Shown here: in pieces, positions 50,401 through 63,885 of the stretch
Position numbering within the stretch: the stretch's first letter is position 1
Layout: each line of letters opens with the position of its first letter
NCBI GenBank assembly: GCA_033220425.1
Contig: CM065648.1
Location: forward strand, 4,464,001-4,528,000
Direction of reading: 5' to 3'
DNA length: 64,000 nt
Source of the DNA: Lepraria neglecta
Lineage: Eukaryota; Ascomycota; Lecanoromycetes; Lecanorales; Stereocaulaceae
Program-made: the position numbers and the translations under genes
The notes under the pieces: generated by a model
Told to the model about the DNA's origin: nothing
The model's input: the letters and a program-made list of their open reading frames with translations, nothing else
Databases searched by the model: none

Positions 50401-51200
50401 CGAGTTAGCTTAAAGACTATTAATTAAGTTAGATAGAAACTTAGCTGAGTTAGATAAAAGTCTATCCGAGTTGAACGAAATTTTCCTACCTTTTCGAATA
50501 GGTTACTACTAGGACTATATCTCCAGCTATAGTTCTCCTATATATAACGAATATCGCTGTTTCTTCTATATCCTCGACGAGTATACGCCGCCTCCGCCCT
50601 ATTAGCCCGGGACCTTAAGACCTCAGATACTACCTACTCGAGCATCTATCGATGAATACATGCGGAGCCGGACTCACCGGATTCGCTGCAGTACGTTAAT
50701 AATATATACTTTGCCGCCGGCTCTTGAGTTATACGGGTAGGATATAGAGTTACATTATTAGCTTAACCGATTGAATTAGTTCTTCAGCTTGGTTAACAAC
50801 GATTAGATACCTCCTTCCATTCATAACACGTCCTATAAAGAGAATCTCTACTAGCGGATATATATTAAGTTGGCGGAACTATATCCTCTGCAGCGGCGAC
50901 GGCGTTTAGATTTATTAGAGAAGATAAATCTAGGTTAGGAAAAGCGGCGGGTAGTATTAGCTAGGTCTTTATAGCGGGATTCTAGGATATAAATATCATC
51001 TCGGTGACGTTAAGTTAAATAGTATAGTTTCTCTAGTCTCTAATTCGAACGACGGGGTCTACTATTTATAATATTTAAACTAGTCCTCAAATTTACTACT
51101 AGCAATACCTATAGGTTAATTCTATTATATTATACCTACTCTTACTAAGAGCTTTCTATCCGCCTATCTAGATAATAATCGAATCAAGATCCCTTTGCCT
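50400..51200 (+). other. Weak plus-strand coding-like stretch
   Basis: Between about 50.5 and 51.0 kb one plus frame reads with few RIP-type stops (a DEYTPPPPY stretch near 50.58 kb and an IPPSIHNTSYKENLY stretch near 50.82 kb). The family is unknown. Composition is milder than in the neighbours. Confidence 0.3.
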
Positions 51201-53240
51201 TATCCAGAAATATACCGTACTTATATACCTTCTATCTTTACTATTACCACCGAATAACCCGCCTATAGTATTAAATCCTATAGCACTTTATCTAGTCCGT
51301 ATCTATATTCACGCTTCTAGAGGTATAGGTAAGGGTAATACCGGTTTCAAGAACGTAGTTCGTAGGGGGAACAAAGTAATAATAGTTGTCTCCTTGGCAT
51401 GTCTATATAAATAATTTATCTCGTTTCCCGGAAGGTAAGGCTAAGCTATACTATAGTTATTTATTAGGACAATACCTTTTAAACTACTAGAGCAAGGTTA
51501 GTATAAAGCTAAGACGAAATAGCGGAAGAGCTATAGACCTACTATCGCCAGAATATATATAGTAGTAGATGGCTTGGTAATTATAGACAGTTATTACGGT
51601 CTTCCAACGATATCCTCCCTTAGTTTAACGATTAAATCCTTCAATATAACCAACTTCGGACTATTATCAACAAAATATTCGATATAATAGATATAGATAC
51701 TAGCCAGCGGGTATTTAGTCTAGTCTTCTCTTAGATTAGCTAACTCTATAAAGTTCGTGCGACCCTCGCCGCCGTTATATAAATCCCCCCTTCGAGCTTA
51801 TCCGTATATAGAGATAGGTTATTAAGCCGAGCGAATCCTAGAAGGCTTGGGACTATAGTAGCGGCGCGTAGTTCATATACACGTTTAAAGTGGTTGGTAG
51901 TTATTAGCGCAGGTATCCTCTTGCTAGCCTTGCGAGCAATTACGTATTATCTAGTATATTTTACTTTTGCTTCGTCTTAGATCCTTTAATCCTTAGCGCG
52001 AAGAGCTATATTTTATACTAGCGAAGGCGGGTATATAATATAACGAATCTTATAGGGAGGTAGTTATACTAGATCGGTAGTCCTAGAGATATCTTGAGTG
52101 TATAGCGTCCGCTTTATATCGATTATCTTTGTCTACTATTATAACCAATTACCTACTACTTTCGCTAGTACGATAGTAAGAATAATACCTGACTTCGCTA
52201 CGCTAATATTCCGGGCGGCGCTATTCTTAATACACGGATAACTAATATTCCATTTATAAGCCGATAGATATATATTATAATAACTTCGTGGCTTTAATCT
52301 CTCTAGTAAGAGATACTTATTATAATAAGGCGACGTTTCGAATTGTTAGATGATTTTATATATATGGATTTCGATCTAGATAGAGTCGGACGTTAGCGTT
52401 GCCCGAGTCGAATATCTATATTATCCGAGTTAACTAGAGTCCTTAATAGAAGCAATAATTTAGTTTAGATATCCCTAAACTAGAATCTCGCCTATAGATG
52501 GCTCCCCCTATTAGAAAGCCTGCTGTCTTATCTAAGCCACGTAGTATAGCTAATGAATAAACGGTACGATCTTCTTTATTTTGCCGTTAGGGGCTATAAT
52601 AGATAATAACCTACGGAGGTTTCGTATATTCTATATAGACCGGTTTCCCTTCTATAGCTGAAACAATAACTCTATATACTACTACGTTTTCTAAGACTAT
52701 TGCGGATAGTCCTCTACCTTGGTTATATTAATACTAGGGTAGTATTTAGTAGTAAGTAAATAGTAAGGTAGAGGTTAAAGTACTTATATCCTGTCGCGAT
52801 CCTCCTATTCTAATACCTCTAGATCTTTCGTAGCTACTCCAGCTACTACTACCCTACCTATCTCGATATTATATAACCTCGGAACCCTACTATTATAAGC
52901 CTTACTAACCTTTAATACCTTCTCCTTATCCTCTTCTATAGTATCCCCTTCCTCCTCTTACTCCTTCTCTTCCTAATTACTAGTATAGCTACTATTATTT
53001 ATATCGGAATAGATAAGTACAGGATCGTTTGGAGGCCGGGTAGGAAATACTAGCAGGCTTACTTAATTAAGGGGGAGAATTCATAAGGCTTTAGGGCGGG
53101 GGATTTAGCGGGAGAGGTAGTAGAGTCTTCGCGTAGAGGATTCTATATATTATAGGTTATATTCTTAGATTGCACCGTAAGAGAAGAATATCTAGCCCGG
53201 TAAGGTTATATAGAGGTATAATAGGGATAGTAATAATAGG
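51200..53240 (-). pseudogene. SNF2-like helicase remnant, copy A
   Basis: Minus-strand homolog of copy B (55.2-58.7 kb), alignable from the helicase C-terminal end (about 51.3 kb) to the Ser-rich linker (about 53.2 kb). Relative to B it lacks about 650 bp corresponding to 55995-56650, which includes the DExH-like region, so it could not be an active ATPase even without its RIP-type stops. Beyond 53.24 kb the two copies no longer align clearly. Confidence 0.65.
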
Positions 53241-55160
53241 AAGAATAAAATACGAAGAAGTAGAGGCCCTTCGCTAAGTTAGAACAAAGAAGAATACTAG
53301 AGTATATAATTCAGTAGTATCGGTGTACCGTAATTAACTAGGTTTACTAATATACCGCGGAAACGGACGTGAGGTATATCTATTATTCAATATTTCACGT
53401 AGGCCCGCCGTTTTACTAGAGTATAGTTAGTAGGAGCGCGATCGAAGTAAAGCATAAGATATATACCTCGCAGGCGCGTCTTAATATAAAACGAGATAGG
53501 ATTCTCGCCTATATTATATATCTATAAGGTAGCCGCCTTGAATTTGCGGGCGTAATCAACTTCGATATCGTTTTTACCAATACGATAAAGAATTCGGTCA
53601 GTCGAGCTATTATAGACACCGTCCTCGCGTAAGACCTCTTTAAATATTCTAAATTCGATCTCGTCTAATATAATACTGGCTAGAGGTTTTTTCTCCTTAA
53701 TAATATCGGAGATAAAGAAAAGTATATTCGCTGTTATCTCTGTCGACCGGATATAGAATCCTATTTTACTAAAGGTAAGCGGATACGCTATATATAGAGT
53801 ACTATCCGTAGAGAGAGACGGTATAGTACGCCTTCTACGATTATAATAGTGATTATAGGTATTATTAATCTTTCTAGCCATATCTAATTTATAACTCTCT
53901 AGCTAGGGTTAGGGGATTCTAGGTATGAAAACGGAGGGAAATACTATTTCTAACTACTGTAAGGCCTCGCTAAGTTTAGCCTAGTTCTCCGGTATCCCTA
54001 GAGATATACTAATAATATATCTCCTTTCTATCTCTTTCTTTAATACTACTCGAATCTCCTTATAGTAGGCCTATTCGACTATAAGGCCACGCGAAATAAC
54101 TAAGACTATCTAATTCCCGGGGTTAGTATTTTTATAGAATTCGGTAGAAGGTAAAGAGGCTAGAGAGGAGGGGAAAACGTCGGCGGCGACGGCTACGGGC
54201 TCGTACCGGTATTCTATAGCGGGTATATATATAATATATAGAGTATTGATTAATATATCGGTAATAAGAGAAAGGAGTATAGAAAAGGATTAAAAGGTCG
54301 ATATATAATATATAAAGAATAATTCCGTACTAAGCCTATAGTAATTAGCGTATAATAAGCGATGTCCGACTCGAATACTAAGTATATCAAGCGCTATTCG
54401 ACTCGGATATCGAGAGTTATCCGACTCGAATACTATCTAATACTCGATATTATTCGACGCGTAGGCTATTCCCTATATAGTATCTATATTAAGTACGAGT
54501 ATAACTACTTGACTTTCAAGTAGGTTTCTCCCTTTATTTAATAATAGTCTTAGTTAAAAGAGTCTATATTAATAGAAGGGTATTATAAGGAAGATCGCAA
54601 CTTAAGATAATATATTACAAAGGAGTATAGTAGCGTATATAGTTCGTATCAAATACGATTACAATCTAGTAAGTTAGGGCTATAAATTATATTCCCTTTT
54701 ACCTACAGCTTGTATTTAGTATATAAGTATATAGTATATCTAGATTTTGGTGGCGGATATTTAAGGAAGACTATAGCGCGAAATATCTACTAAAGATAGA
54801 AGAAAGCAAAGGGGAATAGCTAGTAATCTAAGTACTTTCAAGTCTTCCCGAACTAGTATAGATTAGATTTAATATTACTGTAGAAGGGTAATAAGAGTCT
54901 TATATCTATCTTATACGAAGTTAAAGTACCGCTAAGTAGAAGAAAAGAAACCTGTAAAAGCGCGCTATTGCTTAGCTAGAAATATCTAGCTTATTTATAC
55001 GCCTATTACCTTGTTATATTATCTCTACTCTATTTGAATAATACCTTCTAATCTACTCTATATTCATTATCCGTAATAAAGTAGTAGTTATACGTCTTTA
55101 GATTTCGCTGAGATAACCGAACTACTCGCCTATTATACTAAATATTATAGAATTATATCT
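53241..55160 (-). other. Spacer between SNF2 copies, with a 119-codon open frame
   Basis: An open minus frame at 53522-53881 (119 codons) starts with an Arg/Asn/Tyr-rich basic segment (RRRRT) and continues as a plausible globular sequence. It may be an upstream exon of copy A or a separate small protein; I do not recognise it. At 54360-54450 three copies of a TCCGACTCG-like motif cluster. The rest is RIP-like with nothing recognised. Confidence 0.35.
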
Positions 55161-55164
55161 AGTC

Positions 55165-58100
55165 TATATCTATATTTATACTTCTAAATATATAGGTTAG
55201 GGTAATACTAGTTCTAAGGATACGTTTTATAGAGATAAGGAAGCGCTTATTATCCTCTTCTTAGAATAGCTATATATATAACTTATCTCGCTTCTCGGAA
55301 GGTACGGTCGAGCTATACCATAGCTATTTACTAGGAAAATGCTTTTCAAACCACTAGAGCAAGGTTAGTACAAGGTCAAGGTAGAATAGTAGAAGAGATA
55401 TAGACTTACTACCGCTAGAATACATACGATAATAGGAGAACTAGTAAATATAACCAGTTTCTCTAGTCGCCCGTAGATGTCTTCCCCTAGCAAGCCGATT
55501 AACTCTTTGAGTTTTACTAACTTCGGTATATTACTAGTAAGTTCATCGATATATTTAGCATAAATACTATCTAGCGGCATCTTGGCCCAATTCTATATTA
55601 GGCTAGCCAACTCTACAAAATCTATATAACCCTTTCCGCCGTTATATAAAGGCCCCCCTTTAAGCTCGTCCTAAGTAAGAGTAAGGTAGTTATACTGAGA
55701 GAATTCCAGAAGGCTTAGGACAATAGTAGCAGCGCGTAGCTTATAGGCGCGTTTAAAGTAGTTATTAATCGCTAGCGTAGATATCTCCTTGCCAGCCTTG
55801 CGAGCAATTACGTATTCTCTAGTATATTCGGCTTTTACTATATCTTAGATCCTCTAATCCTCAGCGCGAAGAGCTGCCTTTTACTCTAGATTAAGTAAGT
55901 ATATAATATAACGAGTCTTATACGGAGGTAGCTTAATAAGCTCGGTAGTCCTATTAATATCTATAGTTATAGGCGTCCGCTTAATTTCGATAGAGTTTAA
56001 GATAGCCTTTATATCTACGATATTCTTATTATTCTCGCTCTTATTAACCGGATTCTTTCGCTTTCGGTAGCTAGCAGTTAGTTTCCTAATAACCTCGACT
56101 TCGTTATAAGTTATATATCGATACTCTTCAACGGCGCACTACCAAGGCTACTCGATTATATAGATTATAGCCGAGTAGTTAGTTAGATTACATATCCACG
56201 GTGTAGTAGAGAAACCCTATACCTAGGGCAAAGATAATCGGTATATTTTCATACGCCGATCATCTATAGTATTCTACTCGTTCTCGTCATCCTCTAGTAT
56301 TTTTACTAGGACTCGGGTACTAATCTCATCCTTGATGCCAAGGACTATCTTGGGATATTCACCCTTTACTATCCTTATCTTATAGAACTCGTTAATAAAG
56401 ATCTAGCCGATATAGAAGTTATAGACGAATAGATACTTAGAGTCCTATAGCACTTCCTTAATATACCTATTATACGAGCCCTTAGTTATAAGGAGTAGAA
56501 TATACTCCTATCTAGGTTTAGGTTTTCTATCCTTTTTATATCGAAGTAGTTTAGTATTTTCTAATATAAGTAGGGTAGCGTTAATATTATTATATATTTT
56601 GCCTATATAGGTATAGAAGTACCGTAGCTTCAATATTAGATATTAAGTATTAATTATCTTTATCTACTCTTGTAACTAGTTACCTATTACTTTCGCTAGT
56701 ACGATAATAAGAATAATACCTTACTTCGGTACGCTAGTTAAATAGGCGGCGCTTTTCTCGATACACGGACAACCGATATCCCATTTATTAGTAGAGGGAT
56801 ATATATTATTACCGCTCTATACCTTTAATTTCGAGGGTAGGAGATACTTAGTATAATAGATTAACGCTTTAAACTATTCGAGATTTTTATAATCCTACTT
56901 ATATATTTTAAAAACCTCGCGCTATTGTAAGGAGAGTTAATACTCGAGGATATATATAATAAAAATCGTCAGAGTCTAGTTCGAGTCGGATATTAGTATT
57001 ATCCAAGTTAATAGTAGGTTTTATTAAAAGCTAGGAATAGATACGAACCTTGCCAAAGCCGGGATCATCCCTATTAATAACCCCCCCTGCTAGTAAGCAC
57101 GCCGGCGTATCCAAGTAGCGCAGTAGAGTTAATAAATATATAGTATAATCTTTTTTATCTTACCGTTAGGGGCTATAATAGATAATAACCTACGGAGGGT
57201 TCGTATATTCTTAATAGACCGGTTTCCCTTCTATAGTTAGAACAATAACTCTATATACTACTACGTTTTCTGAGACTATTATAGACGGTCCTCTACCTTA
57301 GTTATATTAACGCTAGGGTAGTATTTAGTAGTAAGCAAATAATAAGGTAGAGGCTAAAGTACTTATATCCTATCGCGATCCTCCTATTCTAACGCCTCTA
57401 TATCTTTCGCAGCTACTCTAGCTACTACTACCCTACCTATCTCGATATTATATAACCCTGGAGTCCTACCTGTATAGGCCTTATTAATCTATAACGCCTT
57501 CTACTCGTCCTTATCTATTAAATCCCCTTCCTTTCTATTATTCTCTTCCTTATTATTTATACTACTACTACTATCCGAGCTAGAGCTAATATCTATAGGC
57601 TCCTTTAGATTCCCGGTAGACGGACTAGTATACTTATTAGTAAGAAGGGAAGGATCGACGAAAGGCTTTAGGGTAGAGGGTTTAGTAGAAGAGGTAGTAG
57701 GGTCTTTACCTAGAGGATCCTATATATTAGGGGTTTTCCCTTTAGGTCCTACCGTAAGAGAAGAATATTTTAAGCGGTAGAAGAGGGTAAAACTACCTCA
57801 GTAAGGTTGATTTAGATAGGCCGTATTACCCTCGATAGATACTATTACACCTGTTAGTTAATATCCTAACTATTAATTAACGTAGTATAACTAACGGAGT
57901 ACCCCTCGCACGACACAAAGCTTATAGCGCCGGTAACTATATGAATATATGTCGCGGATAGTATTTTGTAGATCTTCGTTTATAGTTACCTCTATAATCC
58001 TATTAGATATATAGATAAGGGTACTCCCCCGGGCATTATCTTCGGCGGTCTAGAATTTCTTGGTTTCTAGGAACTGGATTAGAGTATCGTAACTAAGTTA

Positions 58101-58694
58101 GTCCTAGAGCTAGTTAGCGTTAGTAAGCGAAGTATTATATATAATATACCGTAGTTAGATAAGATAGAATTTATTATCGCGCGTATAACCGATTCTAAGG
58201 ATAATATAAGGTAGATAGGTATTATCTAGGGCTGGAGCTAGTATAAAGAATGGTCTAGTATAATCGGGTTACTTAGTATAGATATTATCGTATCTAGGCT
58301 TTTTTAAACTAAACGAGTCGTAAGACTCCTCTAAGGGTCGTTTACTAGTATATCGGTTAGCTACTCTAGGTACTTTATTAAGTAGTCTTACGAATATATA
58401 TATTACTTCGTCTCTAAAAGGTAGTATATAGTTAGGTAGAATAAAGTTAGTAGTAACGGAGTTGAGGACCTTAGTAAAGTCCTGGCTAGAACCTCGAAGA
58501 TTTTCGCCCTAAATAGCGGTACCCTATAGGCGGTCTTTAAGTACTTGACGGAGGGTATTAAACAAGCTATTACTATACTATAAGCCTCTACGGACATTAG
58601 GAAGGTTCTATAGGATTCCAGGCGGATTACTAGACTTTAGCCTATCAATAAGCGTATAGAAATTGGCCTCGGTTAGCGTAGGCTCTAGCGTCAT
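55165..58694 (-). pseudogene. SNF2-like helicase/ATPase remnant, copy B
   Basis: The likely start is the ATG at 58694-58692 (MTLEPTLTEANFY). A helical N-terminal region (about 57.85-58.69 kb, including the 64-codon open stretch 58403-58597) leads to a Ser/Pro/Thr-rich linker (about 57.5-57.8 kb). The ATPase part follows (about 56.1-57.2 kb): a GIILIIVLAKVI segment like the family's VVVPxxLIxQW motif, a FINEFYKIR stretch in the place of the DExH box and QGFSTTPW like the SGTPW motif. The C-terminal helicase part is at 55.17-55.6 kb (an open 71-codon stretch at 55365-55580 belongs to it). SNF2 enzymes use ATP to move along DNA or remodel chromatin. Stops are mainly TAG/TAA from RIP. Recognition rests on degenerate motifs. 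Confidence 0.65.
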
Positions 58695-59980
58695 ATCGAC
58701 CTGAGGGTCGATTAGAGAAGGACCGGCTATATTAGATAATATTATAGATGATTCTAACGCGTCTATAATAAGAAGAATAATAATAGGACAAATAAAATAG
58801 GGAGAAGTTAAGGATTCTTCGCTAAGTTAGAGGGATAAAGCGGGTAATACGACTAGTAGGGTCTACACCGGGTTTTTATTCATAATAGCGATTAGTCGGT
58901 AGTTAGTAAATATAATACTAGTAAGGTAAATACGTTACGAAATAGTTCAATACTTAATATAATTAGGTAATATAGACCCTTCTCTATAGAATAGTATGTT
59001 AGAGTAGCTATAAGTAGGTAAGTTTAGCCGTCGAAAGATTAAAAGTAGTAAGCTTTAATATAATAGATGAAGATATTAATTAAAAGCGGAACTTATATAT
59101 ATATAGTACGTAGAAAGCGAATAGCTGATTTTAAACATACTATATCTAGCTTTATACTTAATACCTAATATCTAGTAAAGATAGAGTATCAAAACTTATT
59201 ATCTACTTGTAAAGATTAATTAGATTTCTTCTTCCGTTCTTCGAAATATAAGTCTTAATCAAGTACTCTATTATAAAAATAATCTAAGTTCGACTTAGAT
59301 ATACATTTTAGTAATAGGGGTATATACCGTAAGGTTTATAACTAATTATATTTCCTAATAAGATAAGTAACCGGGGCGTTTATTAAATATATCGTATAGA
59401 AAGAAAATCCCCTTAAACTATCTATTAATTAACGCCTTCTATAGGACGATACTCTACTATACGTATATTACAATTTAATTAATAGTAATAGTTAAAAATA
59501 GGCTATATAAGGCGACGTAAGGATAGATTTATCCTAACCTATAGCGGGTTAGCTTAAAGGATCTAGTAGCGAATATATTTACTAATATCTACCTAGACGC
59601 GTTGATCTCGATAATAATACCTCTATATTACGCCCGAGCCAGATAGATCGATAGTATAAACGTTACTAGAAGTAGTACAGTAGCGGAAGCGGCCTAACTA
59701 GGTATCTACTACGCTGTAAGGGCCGGGACCCCAATTAGACGCGTAGGAGATAGGTACGCCTCGACGAAGATAAAGTCGAGGGCCCCATTTATAAACGCCA
59801 AAGAGACGAGGTCGATGTAATTAGCGATAGTCCCCGTAAGGGCGAAGGTAGATAAGTCCCCTAGGAGGACCTGACTATTTTAATAGATAACGATACTCTA
59901 GGGCGATTACTTAAACTCACCGACTCTACTAATAAGATCTAGTACTAGTAAGATAAGCCAGATATAGTACTCGATCAATC
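58695..59980. other. Spacer before the Plavaka gene, no gene recognised
   Basis: RIP-like sequence. The part from about 59.56 kb onward gains GC and plus-strand coding bias and may hold the upstream exon or promoter of the transposase that follows. Confidence 0.35.
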
Positions 59981-59989
59981 GAAGTCAAT

Positions 59990-62772
59990 AACGGCGTCAA
60001 GTACTATAGGCACTATCTCTACCTTGACCGTTAGCTCTATAGAGTACTACCTATAGGAGTAAGGTACCGGGAGGCCTTTAGAGGAAGAGGATATAACCCT
60101 AGCCGAGTTATTATCTATGCCTCTATCCGAGTCGATATCCGAGTTAATACCTAAGTCGAACCCGGACTGGCACCCTTTCTATTCAGAAGCTAATTATACC
60201 CTAGCTTTATAGATATATAATACCTAACTATCTAGTAGTATAATAGATAATTTCTTTAAAGACACTCGATTATAACCTTTCTACGGACCCTATAGCTTTA
60301 ACAGCGCTCTATAACTAAAAGCCAAGCTATATACTATAAATCATTCTACTACTACCAGTAGATAGTCTCGATAAGCGTTTAGTATCCTATCGATTCAACC
60401 GGACGAGATAACTAGAATATATTATATACTCTACTTTAATATAATAGGTATAATATAAACTCTCATCGGATATAAACCTTTTAATTCGAGTATTAACTAT
60501 ATACTAATATACTAGCGAAACCTCGACGAGGGTCTAATCGTTAGTAAGATATATATAGCCTACTAGTAGTAGGAGATATAAGATAAGCTCCCTAATAGCT
60601 TAATAGTAGTACCGGTTATAATATTATCAGATAAGACCCATTTATTATAGATACACGGAGATCAACAGGCGTAGCTAGTCTACATTACTATTAGTAACCT
60701 CGATCGAGGTATTCGGCGGGTACAGGTTCGGCCGGGGATAATATTGCTTAGACTAGTACTATTAGTCTATAATAGTATAAAAGCCGAGGTGTATTACTAT
60801 ACTATAGGGCTTATAGTCGAGGGTAAGCCGGCCGAAATATAGATCTTACTTAATATACTAATAATACTCTTTTAAAGTACTTAAGGAGCTAGCGCTAAAG
60901 GGGATCCTTATTATATATATAGACGGATAAATATAACGATACTACCTAATACTTGTATCTATACTAGGTAACTATAAGGAACAAGTTTTAATAACCTCGA
61001 TCAAGAGCGGCAAATACTATCCGGTCTACTTAGTACCGCTAAATGAATAGGAATGACTATATCCTAAAAAACTATATCTAAAGCGAATACCTAAATAGAC
61101 TATAGAGTAGTTATAGATACAAAAAACGTACGATAAGAATACGCCTAGGGTGTTACTAGATATAATAGTATATAACCGGCCCAATTTCACAGACGGCCAC
61201 TTCGTAGTTAACGTCTACTAACTATAGATATTTAATATATTATACTAATTAATGGTTAAAGGGCTATTAAACTACCTCCTGGACTAGCTTAGGGAGTATA
61301 TCGGAGAGGGATAAATAAAGCTTAAGGTATAAGCCTTAATCGACGCCCGGTTTCGAGCTATACCTAAATTCACTAAGCTGAGGTAATTTCGGGAGTTTAG
61401 TAAGCTAAGCTAATAGATAGGAGAGGAGAGTAAAGAGATATTATAGATTATAATACCTATCTTCGCTCCTCTATTATCCGAAAAAAACCCAGATATACTA
61501 TATATAGGACGAGCTATTATTAACTTTATTATACTTATAAGATACTAATCCTATAATAAAGCGATACTAGAATATATAAACGTAGCGTTAGAAAGGATTA
61601 ATTTACTTAAGGAGGTATTTCGAAAATATAGGCTAGTCAATAAGAAAACGGGCGAGTAAACTTTTAACTTTCCCAAATTCTATAGTATTAGTCATTATAT
61701 TAATATAATTAGATACTATAGTCCGCCGGATAGATATAGTACCTAAGCCTTAGAAAGGGTATATCCGATATTACTAAAGAATTACTATAACTAAATAAAT
61801 AAGTATAAGGATTACTAGGAGCAATTAATAGAATATAACGAACGCTATATCAAGTTAATAATTATATAGGATATTAAAAATTTCTAAGAGACGGAGCCTA
61901 TATTACTTAGTTAGAGGAGAAAACAAGAAGATAAGAAAAGCACAAAGGCCGGGGTCCTCCTAGATCTATACTAACTAGGATGGCGAGTAGATATAGAAGA
62001 GCGCTATATATTAAGACACCTATATAAATACAATAGTCGTTACTAGCGAACGGCGAGAGATATAGCTAAATAGCTAAATATAGCTAGGTTTCTCTAAAGC
62101 CTAGCTGTGTTTCTTAAGGTATACCGAGCGAAAACGCTAAGTAGAGGTAGTATAACCTCGAACCTAGATATTAATAGAAGGGAGGCAGACTGTAGCTAGG
62201 TTAAGAGCTATCCGGTCTATATCTATTCGGGCCTTATATATTAGAAGACTATAGGAGAGGACTCCTCTAATTTAGGACGTCTCTATAAGGATTTAGTAGT
62301 CTATAGACCTTATAAATATTCGTAGTATTTTACCTAGCGCAGAGATTATATATAGGTCTAAGAATAAGACTATAAGAGTCGAAACCCGGAAACTATATAG
62401 GAGGGAAAGTTGGTTAGTAAGGTCTTAGTCGTCGTAGAGGTAAAGGATCTTAGTAACAGGGACTTTAAGTAACGACCTACTTATATATAGGCTACCCTTA
62501 TAGAAGTCTTTGATTATTAATATCTAGGGTAGGTATAAGACTACTATAGAATAGTCGAAGTTGAAAAGGTATAGGCGTCGCTTATACTTAATCCTTGAAT
62601 AATAGGTACTCGCTACTTCTATAGACTACTAAATATCGAGCGAAGTACTTATCTAGTATCGGGAACAGTTAGAGGAAAAGAGATATTCTATATTAATAGT
62701 TTTATCGACTAGAACTAATATACTACGATATATCACCCTAAATTCCTAATAAATAATTCTAAGGCAGCGTGA
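59990..62772 (+). pseudogene. Plavaka-type DNA transposase remnant
   Basis: Plus-strand coding remnant matching the transposase family of fungal Plavaka (CMC-group) DNA transposons. An acidic Ser-rich N-terminal part (about 60.1-60.17 kb) precedes the hallmark segment SDKTHL (60627-60644), then GDQQA (from about 60657) and VYITISNLDRGIRR. A middle segment with NFTDGHFVVNVYQLQ lies near 61.19 kb, a C-terminal FNFPKFYSISHYINIIRYY near 61.67 kb, and the frame ends at TGA 62770-62772. The frame changes once between about 60.86 and 60.9 kb, either a short intron or an indel. In-frame TAG/TAA are common and of RIP type. The start is uncertain. It would cut and paste the surrounding element, whose ends I could not fix. 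Confidence 0.75.
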
Positions 62773-63885
62773 CGAATCTACGCTAAATTCCTACTAAATC
62801 CTTCTTAGGCAATACTATAAACCTAAGTAAAAACCCTTAAAAGGAAGAGAGATAATACTATAAATATATCTAGCTCGATAGAGCAGAAGAGACACTACTA
62901 CTAACCGCCCTTGCTACGTCTAAAGTCAAGGCTTTAGTCTTAAGGAAAACCTCTAATATAAAGAACTAATCTATAGTTTCAATTACCGTAGTGGCATTAA
63001 TCCTCTCTTCGGTATATTTAATTATAGCTATATTATATTAGTAGGCTATATAGTATCTTGCGCGTACAATATTTACTTACTTTAGTATCGAGTCTACGGC
63101 CCTTATATGTTACTAATATTCGGGTACTTCGGTAAGCTAAGGAGTAGGGAGGTTATCAAGCTCGCGGTATTATATATAAAGTCTATCGGGGAAGATAGGG
63201 AGCAAATTCGTTAGATATTAAGTATCTATAGTAATACTTTGCTAAAATAATAGTAACGAGACTACAAACTACGAGAAGAAATATTAAGAAACGTCTAGCT
63301 AAATATTCATCCGACTCGGACAGGGTAAACCCGAGTTAGATACTACTCGGATAGTATAAAACCCGAGTCGGATACTAATCGGATAAGGGCAAAAAAGGGC
63401 GAAATACATGCGCCCCTAATCTACTAGAGTTTTGCCAGGTACCGCTAATAGTTCGGTAACTAGGCGTCGTAACTCTCTATCTTAGTCATTTACTCGAATT
63501 ATAAGGAGTAGAAGATATAGTCGGATTAGCGGATAATAGGTTGTTATAGAATTGAGGAAAGCGTAGTTAAATAACCCGTAAAGAAGTTAAAGAAGGATTA
63601 GTATAAGCGCGAGTTAAACTTATATTAATATTACTAATAACGAGCTTTTATATACTGAAGGAGCTATTAGTAGTAGCTATATTTCAAACGGATTGTATAT
63701 ATAGAAGACTTTATTTAGATTCGACTACCTACTTACATCTTGTATAGAAGATATATAGCTACTAATTAGTAGAAATATATAGACTATATAAGAAGTAATC
63801 AATTATAATAAAAGAAAACTGGTAGCTATATATTAGTAGCGTTGTATTATTAATTGAGCTAATAGCTGGCTAAACGCATAATGGA
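62773..63885. other. 3' flank of the Plavaka gene
   Basis: RIP-like, no gene recognised. A cluster at 63308-63385 contains four TCCGACTCGG/CCGAGTCGGAT-type motifs within 80 bp, which could be subterminal repeats of the transposon. Confidence 0.35.
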
